A stretch of DNA of 64,000 nt, taken from contig OX638329.1 in the NCBI GenBank assembly GCA_951812755.1, forward strand, positions 2,899,339 through 2,963,338. Direction: 5' to 3'. The stretch comes from an uncultured Latescibacterota bacterium. GTDB taxonomy: Bacteria; Latescibacterota; UBA2968. Positions 32,880-42,151 of the stretch are shown in pieces. The translations under genes were made by a program, and so were the position numbers. Below the pieces are notes generated by a model. It made no database searches, was not told the origin of the DNA, and worked only from the letters and a program-made list of their open reading frames with translations. Position 1 is the first letter of the stretch. The number at the start of each line of letters is the position of its first letter.

Positions 32880-35800
32880 ATGGACAAACGAGGACTGTGT
32901 TTGATTTTTGCGGTGGCCTTTGTTTTTTCCGTCTGTAGCCTGGCTGGGGCGGCGACGACGGGGAAGATTATCGGCCATGTATTCGATCAAAAAGGCGAGC
33001 CTCTGCCCGGTGTGAACATAGTGGTGGAAGGCACGAATCGGGGGGCAACGACCGATAGGGATGGCTACTATTTGATCCTATCCGTAGATCCGGGGAGTTA
33101 TACGCTGAAGGCATCGTTGGTCGGCTATACCTCGGCGACCAAGACCGATGTGCGGGTCACGACGGATATTACGACAGAAGTGGATTTCACGCTCAATGAA
33201 GCGACTCTGGAGTTGGGTGAATTGACCGTGGTGGCAGAGCGGCCGCCGGTGGAGGCCGATGTGACGGAGAGCCGCTATGTGGTGACGGCCGAGGAGATTG
33301 ATGCCCTGCCCCTCGTTCGCTCGATGGACAGCTTTGTGGAATTGGAAGCCGGGATCAATGTAGATGGCACGGATCGGGTCCGGAATGCCTATTATCGGGC
33401 GGCCGGGAACGGCGAAGTTGCCGAGTATATGGTAGATGGCATCCGGTTGACCACGCAGGATGGCCGAAACTGGCGGGGCAATGTCAATCCGTCGGCGATT
33501 GCAGAGATCACGGTGCTGGCCGGCGGGCTGAACGCCGAATATGGCAATATCGGATCGATTCAGATTGTGACCCGGGATGGAGGCCGGGATTATCACGGAC
33601 AGGTCCACTACCGGTTTACGCCCGGGCAACAGCAGCACTGGGGGAACAATGCCTATGAAAGCGCGGTCCACAGGGGCCATTTGAATTATGGAGATCCAGT
33701 CTGGGACGAGGAGACCGATAATTCGGGCAGGCTGGTACATCAGCGCTTGTCCGATGACTATACCGATGTTCGAGGGCATTTTCTGGAGGCCTCGCTATCA
33801 GGCCCGATCGGTAGAAATGCTGCCTTTTTTACCAGTACGCAGCACGACTTCCAGCCCCAAAGCCTGCCCCAGCCCGAGCAGCGTACGCCTTTTAACACGA
33901 ATAATAGCTACAAGGTGACATTCGATGCTTCAACCAGTATGCGGGTGCGTATGGGCGGGTTGTATTCGTGGAATAAGCGTCGGGTCAGTTCCGGATTCGA
34001 CGCCCGGTCGATCTTCTTGCCAGAGAATGAGAGCAGGTGGGGCATTCAAAAGAATTCGGACAACATGCTCTACGCCTCGTTTACGCAAACCGTGTCGGCC
34101 CGAACTTTTTACGAGGTGCGGCTATCGTATTATGCAAGCAAGCAGGATACCTCGGATATTCCGACTGCGACGGTGGATCCGGATCTGGATAGTGACGCTT
34201 GGTTCTACGTCACGCCGGGCACGCAGCGCCAGTTCCAACTTGGCGAGCAGAAGCGCTTGAGCCTGCGGGGAGATCTGTCCAGTCAGGTGACCCGGGGGCA
34301 CTTTCTGAAGGCGGGATTCAATTTGACCCGATTTGATGCTTACAGTATTTTTGACGCCCGTGAAGATACCAAGACCCGGAACCGCCGACTGTATTACTAC
34401 GGAAAGCGCGGTCAGCTACGGGAGGGGATGACCCCGATAGAGTTGACGGGGTACATTCAGGACAAAATGGAATTTGAAGGGTTGATTGTGAATGCGGGAT
34501 TGCGCTATGAGCGCTTCTGGGGAGCGGAGGTACCGCTATATATTACTCAGGCCGCACCGATGACCCAGTCTTATACCCGGTTTGTCAAATATACGCCCTG
34601 GGGTAAGATGGAGCCTCTCCAGTGGATCCTGCCCCGGCTGGGGGTTTCCCATCCGGTTACGGATAGATCGAAGATTCACTTCTTCTACGGGAAGTACCAC
34701 ACGCGGCCCGAGTTTGGACTCTTCTTCAGGAATCGCTGGATCTCTGCGGGCCAGGCCTCTCTGGACAAGAACGGTAATGGACAGATCGATCCGGCCGAGG
34801 AGAACAACAATTTGTTCGCCAACGATGGGTTTGGATCGGCATTTGCAGCCAATGTGTTCAGTTTCCAGGACACCCAGATCAGTACGGCGTTTGAACTGGG
34901 CACGGAGTGGAACTTCATCAGTGATTACACCCTTCAGACTACGGCCTATTACCGGGTGTCCAACGGGTTTTTGCTGGTGCAAACAGGGGACTTCCAGGAT
35001 CCCGGGCTGGGCACCAAGGGCAAGTCGCGGGCCTATGGCCCCAAGCGACACGCCACCACACGGGGGTTGGAGCTTGCGCTGAAAAAGGGACTGAAGCACA
35101 ACTTTTCCTTCAAAGCGGCGATCAACATGGGGTGGGGCGAGCACTTGGACACTGGTGGGACCAAGGCGGGTCACGGCAGTGTGGTCGTCTATCCGGATGC
35201 CTCGTTTATTGGCGATCCGACCCGGTACTGGAATAGGTGGACGATCGATCAGACCACTGGTGAGGAAGTTCCCCAGCCGCCGACTGGAGCAGAGCTGGAG
35301 AAGTTGCAAGCCGCCGCTCAGACACAGGTGGACAAACTGATCGCCGGGGAACTGGGTAGTGGCGCAGACTTCAGGCGTACATTCAAGCTCTGGGAAATGC
35401 CCGGATTGTCCCAGGAGAGCAGGGCGCAACTCCAGGGTCTCTACGCCCTTCAGACAGTAAGCTGGCGGGCGGGCAGCCGAGACGACGCTCGTCGCACGAA
35501 TGGGAGCCTGGTGCTCATCTATGCCAGCCCACCCGATTTTGGGCCTGGCGGGGCTTTCTGGGGCAGTAAGCTCTTTGGAGATATCCGGCTGAACCTGATC
35601 TATCGGATCTACACCGGCCAGATATTCATCTTTACCGATCCGATCACCAATATCAAGGCCAAACGGGAAGGACCAACCAGCGACACGGTGGATATCAGCT
35701 TCCAGAAAGGGTTTAATATCAAAGGTATAAGGCCGCTGCTCTATGTAGAGATCAACAATTTGTTTAACCAGCAGTTGATGCGCACCCAGGCGGAGCGCAC

Positions 35801-35942
35801 GCCCGTGGAATATCTCCGGTTCGGGTTGCTGGAGCCCCGTCCGGATGATACGCTCTTCAAGCAGTTTGGAGATGTGGATGAATTGAATCGGTTTGAGAAC
35901 GAACGCCGACAGATATTCGCGGGGCTGAGGGTGACCTGGTAG
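32880..35942 (+). CDS. TonB-dependent receptor with carboxypeptidase-regulatory-like domain, locus 1
   Basis: The 1020-residue protein has a signal peptide (about 1-24), then a CarboxypepD_reg-like domain (about 25-110, TGKIIGHVFDQKGEPLPGVNIVVEG), a plug domain (about 115-240, with VEADVTESRYVVTAEEI and LAGGLNAEYGNIGSIQIVT) and a 22-strand-type barrel ending in FAGLRVTW. ATG at 32880 is chosen because AAAGGAG lies nine bases upstream; the ATG at 32871 directly abuts that site. Such receptors import oligosaccharides or metal complexes across the outer membrane using TonB. Together with the cargo and PorV-like genes this resembles a SusC-type unit, but no SusD gene is present. Confidence 0.9.
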   Translation: MDKRGLCLIFAVAFVFSVCSLAGAATTGKIIGHVFDQKGEPLPGVNIVVEGTNRGATTDRDGYYLILSVDPGSYTLKASLVGYTSATKTDVRVTTDITTEVDFTLNEATLELGELTVVAERPPVEADVTESRYVVTAEEIDALPLVRSMDSFVELEAGINVDGTDRVRNAYYRAAGNGEVAEYMVDGIRLTTQDGRNWRGNVNPSAIAEITVLAGGLNAEYGNIGSIQIVTRDGGRDYHGQVHYRFTPGQQQHWGNNAYESAVHRGHLNYGDPVWDEETDNSGRLVHQRLSDDYTDVRGHFLEASLSGPIGRNAAFFTSTQHDFQPQSLPQPEQRTPFNTNNSYKVTFDASTSMRVRMGGLYSWNKRRVSSGFDARSIFLPENESRWGIQKNSDNMLYASFTQTVSARTFYEVRLSYYASKQDTSDIPTATVDPDLDSDAWFYVTPGTQRQFQLGEQKRLSLRGDLSSQVTRGHFLKAGFNLTRFDAYSIFDAREDTKTRNRRLYYYGKRGQLREGMTPIELTGYIQDKMEFEGLIVNAGLRYERFWGAEVPLYITQAAPMTQSYTRFVKYTPWGKMEPLQWILPRLGVSHPVTDRSKIHFFYGKYHTRPEFGLFFRNRWISAGQASLDKNGNGQIDPAEENNNLFANDGFGSAFAANVFSFQDTQISTAFELGTEWNFISDYTLQTTAYYRVSNGFLLVQTGDFQDPGLGTKGKSRAYGPKRHATTRGLELALKKGLKHNFSFKAAINMGWGEHLDTGGTKAGHGSVVVYPDASFIGDPTRYWNRWTIDQTTGEEVPQPPTGAELEKLQAAAQTQVDKLIAGELGSGADFRRTFKLWEMPGLSQESRAQLQGLYALQTVSWRAGSRDDARRTNGSLVLIYASPPDFGPGGAFWGSKLFGDIRLNLIYRIYTGQIFIFTDPITNIKAKREGPTSDTVDISFQKGFNIKGIRPLLYVEINNLFNQQLMRTQAERTPVEYLRFGLLEPRPDDTLFKQFGDVDELNRFENERRQIFAGLRVTW

Positions 35943-35955
35943 ATAGTAAAGCGGT

Positions 35956-35985
35956 TGGGAATCGGGCGAAGATGGTCGATTCCCA
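35956..35985 (+). other. Intercistronic hairpin, receptor-cargo junction, locus 1
   Basis: TGGGAATCG (35956-35964) pairs perfectly with CGATTCCCA (35977-35985) across a 12-nt loop. There is no T tract, so an mRNA stability or processing element is more likely than a terminator. A hairpin of different sequence holds the same position in locus 2 (49028-49053). Confidence 0.55.
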
Positions 35986-36008
35986 GCCCTCAATGGAGGA
36001 GCAGTGTT

Positions 36009-38492
36009 ATGACAAGGGTACACAGAATATCACTGGTGGCCTGTGCGAGGGTGATCTTCGGAACGCTCCTGGTGGCCGTTCTGGTCTGGGATGTGGCCTG
36101 GGCACAGATTATTCCGAAAGGGGAGTACCGGAATCTGAGGCGCGCCAAGGTGTGGACGGGTCTGACGAACTTCGGACAGCACGGGCCTGACCGGGACGGA
36201 TCCCGGCGAACCAGCACCGATGGTGTCAACTATCCGGGCCGGAACCGGTTGACCGGCAGTCTCTGGAGCACACGGCAGTGGCCGGGGGCCAGGACGCATA
36301 TGCAGCGATACTTGAACCGGACTTCCACGGCTCGAAATCTGGGCACCTATATCATTACCAAACCCGATCCGGCAGAATACAAGCCCGATGGGGCCAAGAC
36401 CTACAATGTGTCGTTTTCGGGACTTTCGGTAAGTTCGGATATTACGCCGGTGCGCTATCCGATTGAATCCATGCCCGAAGGGGTAGCCGGGGTTGGTTTT
36501 GAGCACCGCCATCCGGTGGCAGAATTGCCGATGGCGAGTTGGTGGGCAGATGGAGGCCCCCATCTGGATGCGAACAAGGTGCTGGAGATCCACAACAACG
36601 ACTTCGGCAAGTACATGAAGCCGGAGCACAAGCGGTTTGGCGAAGTGCTGGGGATTTCTCACTGGACGACAGAGACGGGTATTACGGGCACAAAGAAGAT
36701 TTACCAGTGGAGTTTCCGGGACTACGACGACTTCATTATTGTGGAGAATATCTTTGAGAATACAGGAGATACCAATGGGGACGGGGCTGCGGATTTAAAC
36801 GGAGGTGCCGGGTTGACCCTGAACGACACGTATTTTTCATTTTACAATTATTTCTGGCCCACGGAAGGGGGCACATCCAATTTCGATATCGGGGTGATCG
36901 GTGGACTGGGGTTCCAGGTTTGGCTACTGAGGTGGCCCGAGTCGCGGAACTACGAGATTGTTACCGACGATGTCTATCGCTACACGGAAGCGCCCAACTA
37001 TATGGCAGCAGACCCGGTACACGCCGATGTGGCCGATGCCATCGGGCTGAAGATGAGCTACGCGTTTGACTGGGATTCTCCACTGACGGCGTGGGACGAT
37101 GTGGGCGATCCTCACGTTCCCGAGATTCAGTGCTGCCGGGGACGGCAGAATTTCCAGGAACGGGGAGAGATAATGGCGGGGCAGTACGTGGGAGTAATTC
37201 CCCTGGATTGGGATCCGACCGACGGGTTTGCCAACGACAACGAGACCTACGTACCACCCAGGGTGATGGACCAGCCCTTTGCCGTGCCCTGGTTCCCGCA
37301 CAAAGAGGAACCGGAGATCAACCGGCACAGCGAGGACGAAATTGCTCTGGCGTTGGTGTCGGTGACGCGACTGGGCGAGCGCCCGAGCATGTTCAATCTG
37401 GACGGGCGCACGGGCTGGCCGGAGAACCCGACCGAGCCATTGCCAGTGGAGAATAATCCGTCCCGAAGCGAGGAAACGGCCGATGTGCCGAGGGCTCCCA
37501 ACTGGTATGCGTTTGCACATACCTACGGACCTTATGATCTGAAGCCGGGAGACAAGGTCAAAATTGTCATGGCCTTTGTGGCAGCGATGCCGGTTGAAGA
37601 GAATATGTGGGGCTGGCAGCACGATAATATCCCGCAGAATCAGGCGGATCTGAAGACGGACAAAGCGATGCAAAATCTGATTGTGCACGCTCGGAAAGCC
37701 AGGGAACTTTACGACATGGAATACGATGTGCCTCTGCCGCCACCGGATGTGCTGATGACGAAGAAAAACACGGCGGACGCCACCGTCGAGCTGACTTGGG
37801 GAAGCCTGGACGATCTGGAAGATCCGGATTACGCCGGTACCCCGGAGGCCAAGGATGTGGCTGGCTACCGGGTTTATCGGAGTGATTTTTACGTAGATAA
37901 CTGGCAACTGTTGAAGGATATCCCGAGGGGAGATCCGACCTACTACGATCCATCTACGGACAAGTACACATTTGTAGATGAGACTGCCCTATCCGGCTTC
38001 CAGTATTATTTTGCTGTTACCGCCTACGATACGGGGCACAACGATTTCAAAGGACGCGGCCCGGTGCCGTCTCTGGAGAGTGGGCTTTCGGCTGCAGAGC
38101 AAATCTTCCGCTACGAAGACCCGCCCTTCAGCCCTGCTGTGGCGTCCAACGTAGAGGCCAACCTGCTGGAGCGCAAAGTGAAGGTGGTGCCCAATCCCTT
38201 CTTGGCCGATGGGACGCATGCTTATACGGGATCGGACAAAATCCGGTTTGTGAACCTGCCAGCCAAGTGCAATGTGAAGGTTTTCTCGGTTTCGGGAAAT
38301 TTTGTGGCCGAGTTCCAGCACGACAATCCAAATATCGGCGAAGCCAGTTTTTTCCAGGAGACGCGAGAGGTGAGTGGGTTGCTGAGTCCGGGGCTTTACT
38401 TCTTTGTGGTGGAGTCTGAGATGCCAGAGAGCCTCGGAGAGATCCAGCGCGGAACATTCGTGGTTGTTGGTGGGATCACAACCGCCCAGTAA
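36009..38492 (+). CDS. Secreted FN3 protein with type IX-like C-terminal sorting domain, locus 1
   Basis: The 827-residue protein has a signal peptide (about 1-33) and a large unrecognised N-terminal region, well conserved in the paralogue at 49077 (KVWTGLTNFGQHGPDRDGSRR, KKIYQWSFRDYDDFIIVENIFENTGD). An FN3-like domain follows (about 595-700, GYRVYRSDFYVDNWQLL), then a C-terminal ~90-residue domain beginning VVPNPFLADG and ending GLYFFVV...RGTFVVVGG. That pattern fits Por/type IX secretion C-terminal domains. GGAGGA eight bases before ATG sets the start; an in-frame extension from 35955 crosses the hairpin and is unlikely. Likely surface-exposed; binding or enzymatic function unknown. Confidence 0.7.
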   Translation: MTRVHRISLVACARVIFGTLLVAVLVWDVAWAQIIPKGEYRNLRRAKVWTGLTNFGQHGPDRDGSRRTSTDGVNYPGRNRLTGSLWSTRQWPGARTHMQRYLNRTSTARNLGTYIITKPDPAEYKPDGAKTYNVSFSGLSVSSDITPVRYPIESMPEGVAGVGFEHRHPVAELPMASWWADGGPHLDANKVLEIHNNDFGKYMKPEHKRFGEVLGISHWTTETGITGTKKIYQWSFRDYDDFIIVENIFENTGDTNGDGAADLNGGAGLTLNDTYFSFYNYFWPTEGGTSNFDIGVIGGLGFQVWLLRWPESRNYEIVTDDVYRYTEAPNYMAADPVHADVADAIGLKMSYAFDWDSPLTAWDDVGDPHVPEIQCCRGRQNFQERGEIMAGQYVGVIPLDWDPTDGFANDNETYVPPRVMDQPFAVPWFPHKEEPEINRHSEDEIALALVSVTRLGERPSMFNLDGRTGWPENPTEPLPVENNPSRSEETADVPRAPNWYAFAHTYGPYDLKPGDKVKIVMAFVAAMPVEENMWGWQHDNIPQNQADLKTDKAMQNLIVHARKARELYDMEYDVPLPPPDVLMTKKNTADATVELTWGSLDDLEDPDYAGTPEAKDVAGYRVYRSDFYVDNWQLLKDIPRGDPTYYDPSTDKYTFVDETALSGFQYYFAVTAYDTGHNDFKGRGPVPSLESGLSAAEQIFRYEDPPFSPAVASNVEANLLERKVKVVPNPFLADGTHAYTGSDKIRFVNLPAKCNVKVFSVSGNFVAEFQHDNPNIGEASFFQETREVSGLLSPGLYFFVVESEMPESLGEIQRGTFVVVGGITTAQ

Positions 38493-38510
38493 TTTTAAGG
38501 AGAGCGTGCC

Positions 38511-39458
38511 ATGTATAAAAGACTATTCATTGGATGGAGTCTGGCGGTGGTCTTGCTGGCGTGGTCCGATCCGGCGGACGCCGGGGCGATCGTGAGACGG
38601 TTCGGACTGACGGTTTTCTCGGCCCAGGAGGTGGCGCAGGATGCCCGGGGCATTGCTATGGGAAAGGCGTTTACACCCGTGGTAGATGATGTCAATGCGA
38701 TCTGGTGGAATCCGTCGGGGCTGGTGGGAATGGAGCGGGCAGAGATATCGCTCAACCACTCGCGGTGGTTTGTGAATTCGCAATTCAGTTCGGGGGCGAT
38801 CGGCTTTCGAAAGGGGATCCATGCAGTTGCAGTAAATTTTATGAGTTTTGCCCCAGAGGAAGTGGAAGAGACAACGATTTTGGAGCCTCAAGGTACGGGT
38901 CGGATGCTGGATTTGGGCACGGTGGGAATGGGCGCGGCCTACGCGCGCAGGTTTACGGACAAGCTCTCGTTTGGGGTGCGGTTTATGTGGTTGCGAGAGA
39001 GCTTGGATCTGGTGGATTACTCGACTTTTAGCATTGATTTTGGGACCACTTTCCAGACCGGATTTCGAGATTTCCGGCTGGCGATGTCGATGCGGAATTT
39101 TGGGAAGGACATACAAATTTTGCGTCGAGAGTTTCAGCAGCCGCTGATGTTCAGCCTGGCTGGTGCAGGAGAACTTTACGGCACTAAGGGCGACCCGTTC
39201 TTCCTGACGGGGGCATTTGAGATGAATTTTACCATCAATGCCGAGGAGCGCTACCACCTGGGCGGGGAGGCCTGGCTGATGAAGGTGCTGGCTCTGCGTG
39301 CCGGGTATATGTTCAACTACGATGTCTTCAGCTTCGTAGCTGGGGGCGGGCTGAAGGTGCCCATTGTTGGGCGCGTACTCACCATGGATTTTGCCTGGCA
39401 GAAAAGCCGTTACAATCTGGAGGTGCCGTTGCGTTTTTCGATGGGGATCAAGTTGTAA
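38511..39458 (+). CDS. PorV/PorQ-family outer-membrane barrel protein, locus 1
   Basis: The 315-residue protein has a signal peptide (about 1-24) and family landmarks GIAMGKAFTPVVDDVNAIWWNPSG followed by ISLNHSRWFVNS, typical of PorV/PorQ (OmpP1/FadL-like) barrels. PorV is the outer-membrane shuttle that handles type IX substrates with C-terminal sorting domains. Its position directly behind a gene for such a substrate (18 bp gap, AAGGAG ribosome site) fits a dedicated partner. The paralogue is at 51634. No other type IX core component is seen in the window, so the secretion route is inferred. Confidence 0.82.
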   Translation: MYKRLFIGWSLAVVLLAWSDPADAGAIVRRFGLTVFSAQEVAQDARGIAMGKAFTPVVDDVNAIWWNPSGLVGMERAEISLNHSRWFVNSQFSSGAIGFRKGIHAVAVNFMSFAPEEVEETTILEPQGTGRMLDLGTVGMGAAYARRFTDKLSFGVRFMWLRESLDLVDYSTFSIDFGTTFQTGFRDFRLAMSMRNFGKDIQILRREFQQPLMFSLAGAGELYGTKGDPFFLTGAFEMNFTINAEERYHLGGEAWLMKVLALRAGYMFNYDVFSFVAGGGLKVPIVGRVLTMDFAWQKSRYNLEVPLRFSMGIKL

Positions 39459-39485
39459 GCATCTCCAGAAAAATTCCAACAATAA

Positions 39486-39516
39486 GGTGACCGGATATCC
39501 GGTCACCTCTTTTTTT
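39486..39516 (+). terminator. Rho-independent terminator of outer-membrane operon 1
   Basis: GGTGACCGGA/TCCGGTCACC form a perfect stem (39486-39507), followed by TCTTTTTTT. It lies 27 bp after the PorV-like stop and before the convergent TPR gene. Confidence 0.9.
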
Positions 39517-39541
39517 AATATAAGGTAAGTCCCGCTGCTAT

Positions 39542-41980
39542 TTATCTTTTGTAGCGAAACAGGATCTCTTTGATTGCGGTCTGGCCGTTATTGAGGTCTT
39601 CCACTGTGACGGTGAGGCGGTTGTAGCCGGGCCTGACTTTTTTCAGGCTCAATTCAAAATAGCCGATCGGTGAAGTATCCGTGGCGGTCTGGTCGAAGCT
39701 GACGCGGACCTGGGTCTTTTGTTCCCGTTGAAAGAGTTTGGTGAGGGCTGAAAAGCTACTGCGCACCAGGTTGAAGGGTCGTTTGGGGTCTTCGGATCCG
39801 ATGGTGTAGGTAATCCGGTAGCGGGTCTGTCCAAAGTGGTTACGGGAGAGATTGTAGAGTTCGTAGTAGGCGTGTGCGCTTTGATTTTCCTCATAAGCCC
39901 GGGTGGTCATGGGAACGACCCAGACGTCGCCCTTGCGGAATTTTGCATCTCCACCCCGGTCAGAGATGTTCCAACTCAGCTGGATATCGCTGATCTGAAG
40001 GACGTCCGGTCCGTAGGGTTCGACGTGGATACGGTGCCGGTAGATCCCCTTTCTCTCCGCTACTGCGTCGTTGAGTTGAACGGTGAGCAGGTAGTCTCCC
40101 GATGGGATGTCCAGGGAGAGGAGGTTGGGGATGAAAGCACCTTCGGGCCATTTGCGGTGCCCGATGACCCGGTATCGGAGCGGGATTTCCTCCCGGTAGA
40201 TATGGGTGTAAGCCGTGTCGGTCAGCACAATCGCACAATCGGCGAGAATGGTGCTGGTGTCCCCGGCTGCAATGGTGCCCATTTCGGAAGGGGAGATGGC
40301 ATAATAGACTTCGAGGCGGGTCTGGCCACTGTCTGCGCGAAAGTCGGCAAAGTCGTAGGAGAATTCGAGGCCCGACATTGGCCCGCCGGGGCGGTAGTAT
40401 TCCGGAATATCTGCGACGGTGCGCGCTGCAATGGCCTGGGGAGCGTAATAGGCATACTGGGAAAACCGGTGCAGGCCGATTGAGCCTTCTTCTTCGGGAA
40501 AGTCCGGAATGGGCGCATAGCCGTAGAGGCCCTTGCCCAACTCGTCGGTGAAGGTAATTTCGATACCCTCGCCGATTCGGGTGTAAATCCAGGTTTCCCA
40601 GGGGACGATGGTCATATCTCCCTGAGAGGTGACGGGCCGATAGTGGTGGGCATTTTCCGGTCGCATCTGGCTTTGCAGGAAGTTCTGGAATGCACTGGTC
40701 GCTTGTAAACTCTCATTGACTTCATCTGTTGTTCCTTCGCCGGCTGCATCGAGAAGGGCATCTTCACTGAGGAGGTTGCCGCCCTCATCTACGTACCGGA
40801 TGGATGCCGGGTCGAGCACGCCTACAAACGACTGGTTGCTGCGTACGGGATAGACCGGCCCAACAAAGATTTCGTCGAGGGATTCCGGGCCGTAAAGGGA
40901 CAGAGCGAGACGTTCTTTGATCTGCGTCACAGCCGGATTCATGTCCGGATTCTGGCGGTCTGAATATGCGCGATAGTCAGGGTCGCCATAGCGGATGTAG
41001 ATATCGCCTCGGACATCCCAGGGGATTTGGCTTCGGCTGAAGTGTGTCCGGGCATACCAGACCCGCCGATAATGTTCGATGAGGCGTTCGTTGACTTCGG
41101 TGAGCAAATCGAAGTCGCGTTTGGCCCAGAATTGTTTGAGGAAGGCGGGGCGCTTTTCTTCTGGCGTCTGGTTGTAGGTCTCTATCTGCTGTTTGGAGGC
41201 GAGAAAGGTGATGTCGCGGTAATAGGTCTGTTCGGTTTCGGGCAAGGTCTGGATATAGCGCTCGAAGGTGTCGAGGGCCTTTGTCGCCTCCCCCTTGTCG
41301 AAGAGAATCTGGGCAGCTATGGGCAGGAAACGGGAAGTTTCCAGATGGCGTTCCAGGCGTTTGAAGGTGGCTGCGTCCAGTACCATTCGGGCGTTGCGCT
41401 GGGCACCGTCTGCGTTGCGGGCCAGTTCGATATAAGCATCCCCGAGAAGGTAGGCGATTTCGGGGTTATCGGGCTGGCGTTCGAGCGCAGCGACAAAGGC
41501 CCGGGCGGCGGCAGTGTAGTTTTCGTTCAGGCGGATGTAGGCGCGACCCAGGGTGATGTAGGCGGGGGCGTAGCCCGGATTGAGTCGGGTGGCACGCCGG
41601 GCGGTGCTGACGGCTCTGCGAGCGTGGTAGATAGAAGTGATGCCGCCGGATGCCTTGCGATAGTGGACTTCTGCAATACCGGTTTGGGCTTCTGGAGAGG
41701 CATCGTTGAGAGCGAGGGCTTCTTGATACGCCTTCATGGCCTGGTTTAGATGCCCGACGTTGAGGTAAGTATCGCCGGCAGTCAGGTAGGTTTGGATGCG
41801 ATCCGGCACCAGGCTGATGGCCTTGTTCAAAGCGGTGATGGCTTTGTTTTGATTGCCTGCCTCAAAGTGGGCTTTGCCAAGGGCGATGAGGGAGTCGATC
41901 TGCGCCTCTTGTGCTGCAAGTGGTGCAAAGGAGGAGAAGCACAACAAGGCGATAGTGATAGATTTTTTTTTGGTATGCAT
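39542..41980 (-). CDS. Exported TPR protein with GWxTD domain, locus 1
   Basis: The 812-residue protein has a signal peptide (about 1-23, ...SFAPLAAQ), TPR repeats (about 25-215), and a GWxTD-type domain (about 280-345) with FWAKRDFDLLTEVNERL and RGDIYIRYGDPDY; the name-giving GWxTD is here PWDVRG. A long beta-rich C-terminal half follows. GWxTD proteins occur widely in FCB and related phyla, but their biochemical role is unknown. GAGG lies nine bases before ATG. It converges on the outer-membrane operon, an arrangement repeated at locus 2, so the pair has been kept together through duplication and a functional link is likely. Confidence 0.82.
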   Translation of the reverse strand: MHTKKKSITIALLCFSSFAPLAAQEAQIDSLIALGKAHFEAGNQNKAITALNKAISLVPDRIQTYLTAGDTYLNVGHLNQAMKAYQEALALNDASPEAQTGIAEVHYRKASGGITSIYHARRAVSTARRATRLNPGYAPAYITLGRAYIRLNENYTAAARAFVAALERQPDNPEIAYLLGDAYIELARNADGAQRNARMVLDAATFKRLERHLETSRFLPIAAQILFDKGEATKALDTFERYIQTLPETEQTYYRDITFLASKQQIETYNQTPEEKRPAFLKQFWAKRDFDLLTEVNERLIEHYRRVWYARTHFSRSQIPWDVRGDIYIRYGDPDYRAYSDRQNPDMNPAVTQIKERLALSLYGPESLDEIFVGPVYPVRSNQSFVGVLDPASIRYVDEGGNLLSEDALLDAAGEGTTDEVNESLQATSAFQNFLQSQMRPENAHHYRPVTSQGDMTIVPWETWIYTRIGEGIEITFTDELGKGLYGYAPIPDFPEEEGSIGLHRFSQYAYYAPQAIAARTVADIPEYYRPGGPMSGLEFSYDFADFRADSGQTRLEVYYAISPSEMGTIAAGDTSTILADCAIVLTDTAYTHIYREEIPLRYRVIGHRKWPEGAFIPNLLSLDIPSGDYLLTVQLNDAVAERKGIYRHRIHVEPYGPDVLQISDIQLSWNISDRGGDAKFRKGDVWVVPMTTRAYEENQSAHAYYELYNLSRNHFGQTRYRITYTIGSEDPKRPFNLVRSSFSALTKLFQREQKTQVRVSFDQTATDTSPIGYFELSLKKVRPGYNRLTVTVEDLNNGQTAIKEILFRYKR

Positions 41981-42151
41981 CGGATGTATCCTCGGGGTTG
42001 TAAAACGTGGCTATTTCCAGGGTACCCGGTGAATTCCGAGCTTTTTCAAAATATAAGAGATAGTTCCGACCTTCACAAGTGCCCATTATAGAGGTCGAAT
42101 ATTTGGTTTCCGGTTTGAGAGTCGATAACCTATTTTTCAGGAGGATTAGCG

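Noticed and set aside
34536-36023. Long minus-strand open frame of 495 codons
   Set aside because: It lies antisense to the TonB receptor gene, follows that gene's codon pattern in mirror image and has low-complexity Pro/Arg/His content without family features.
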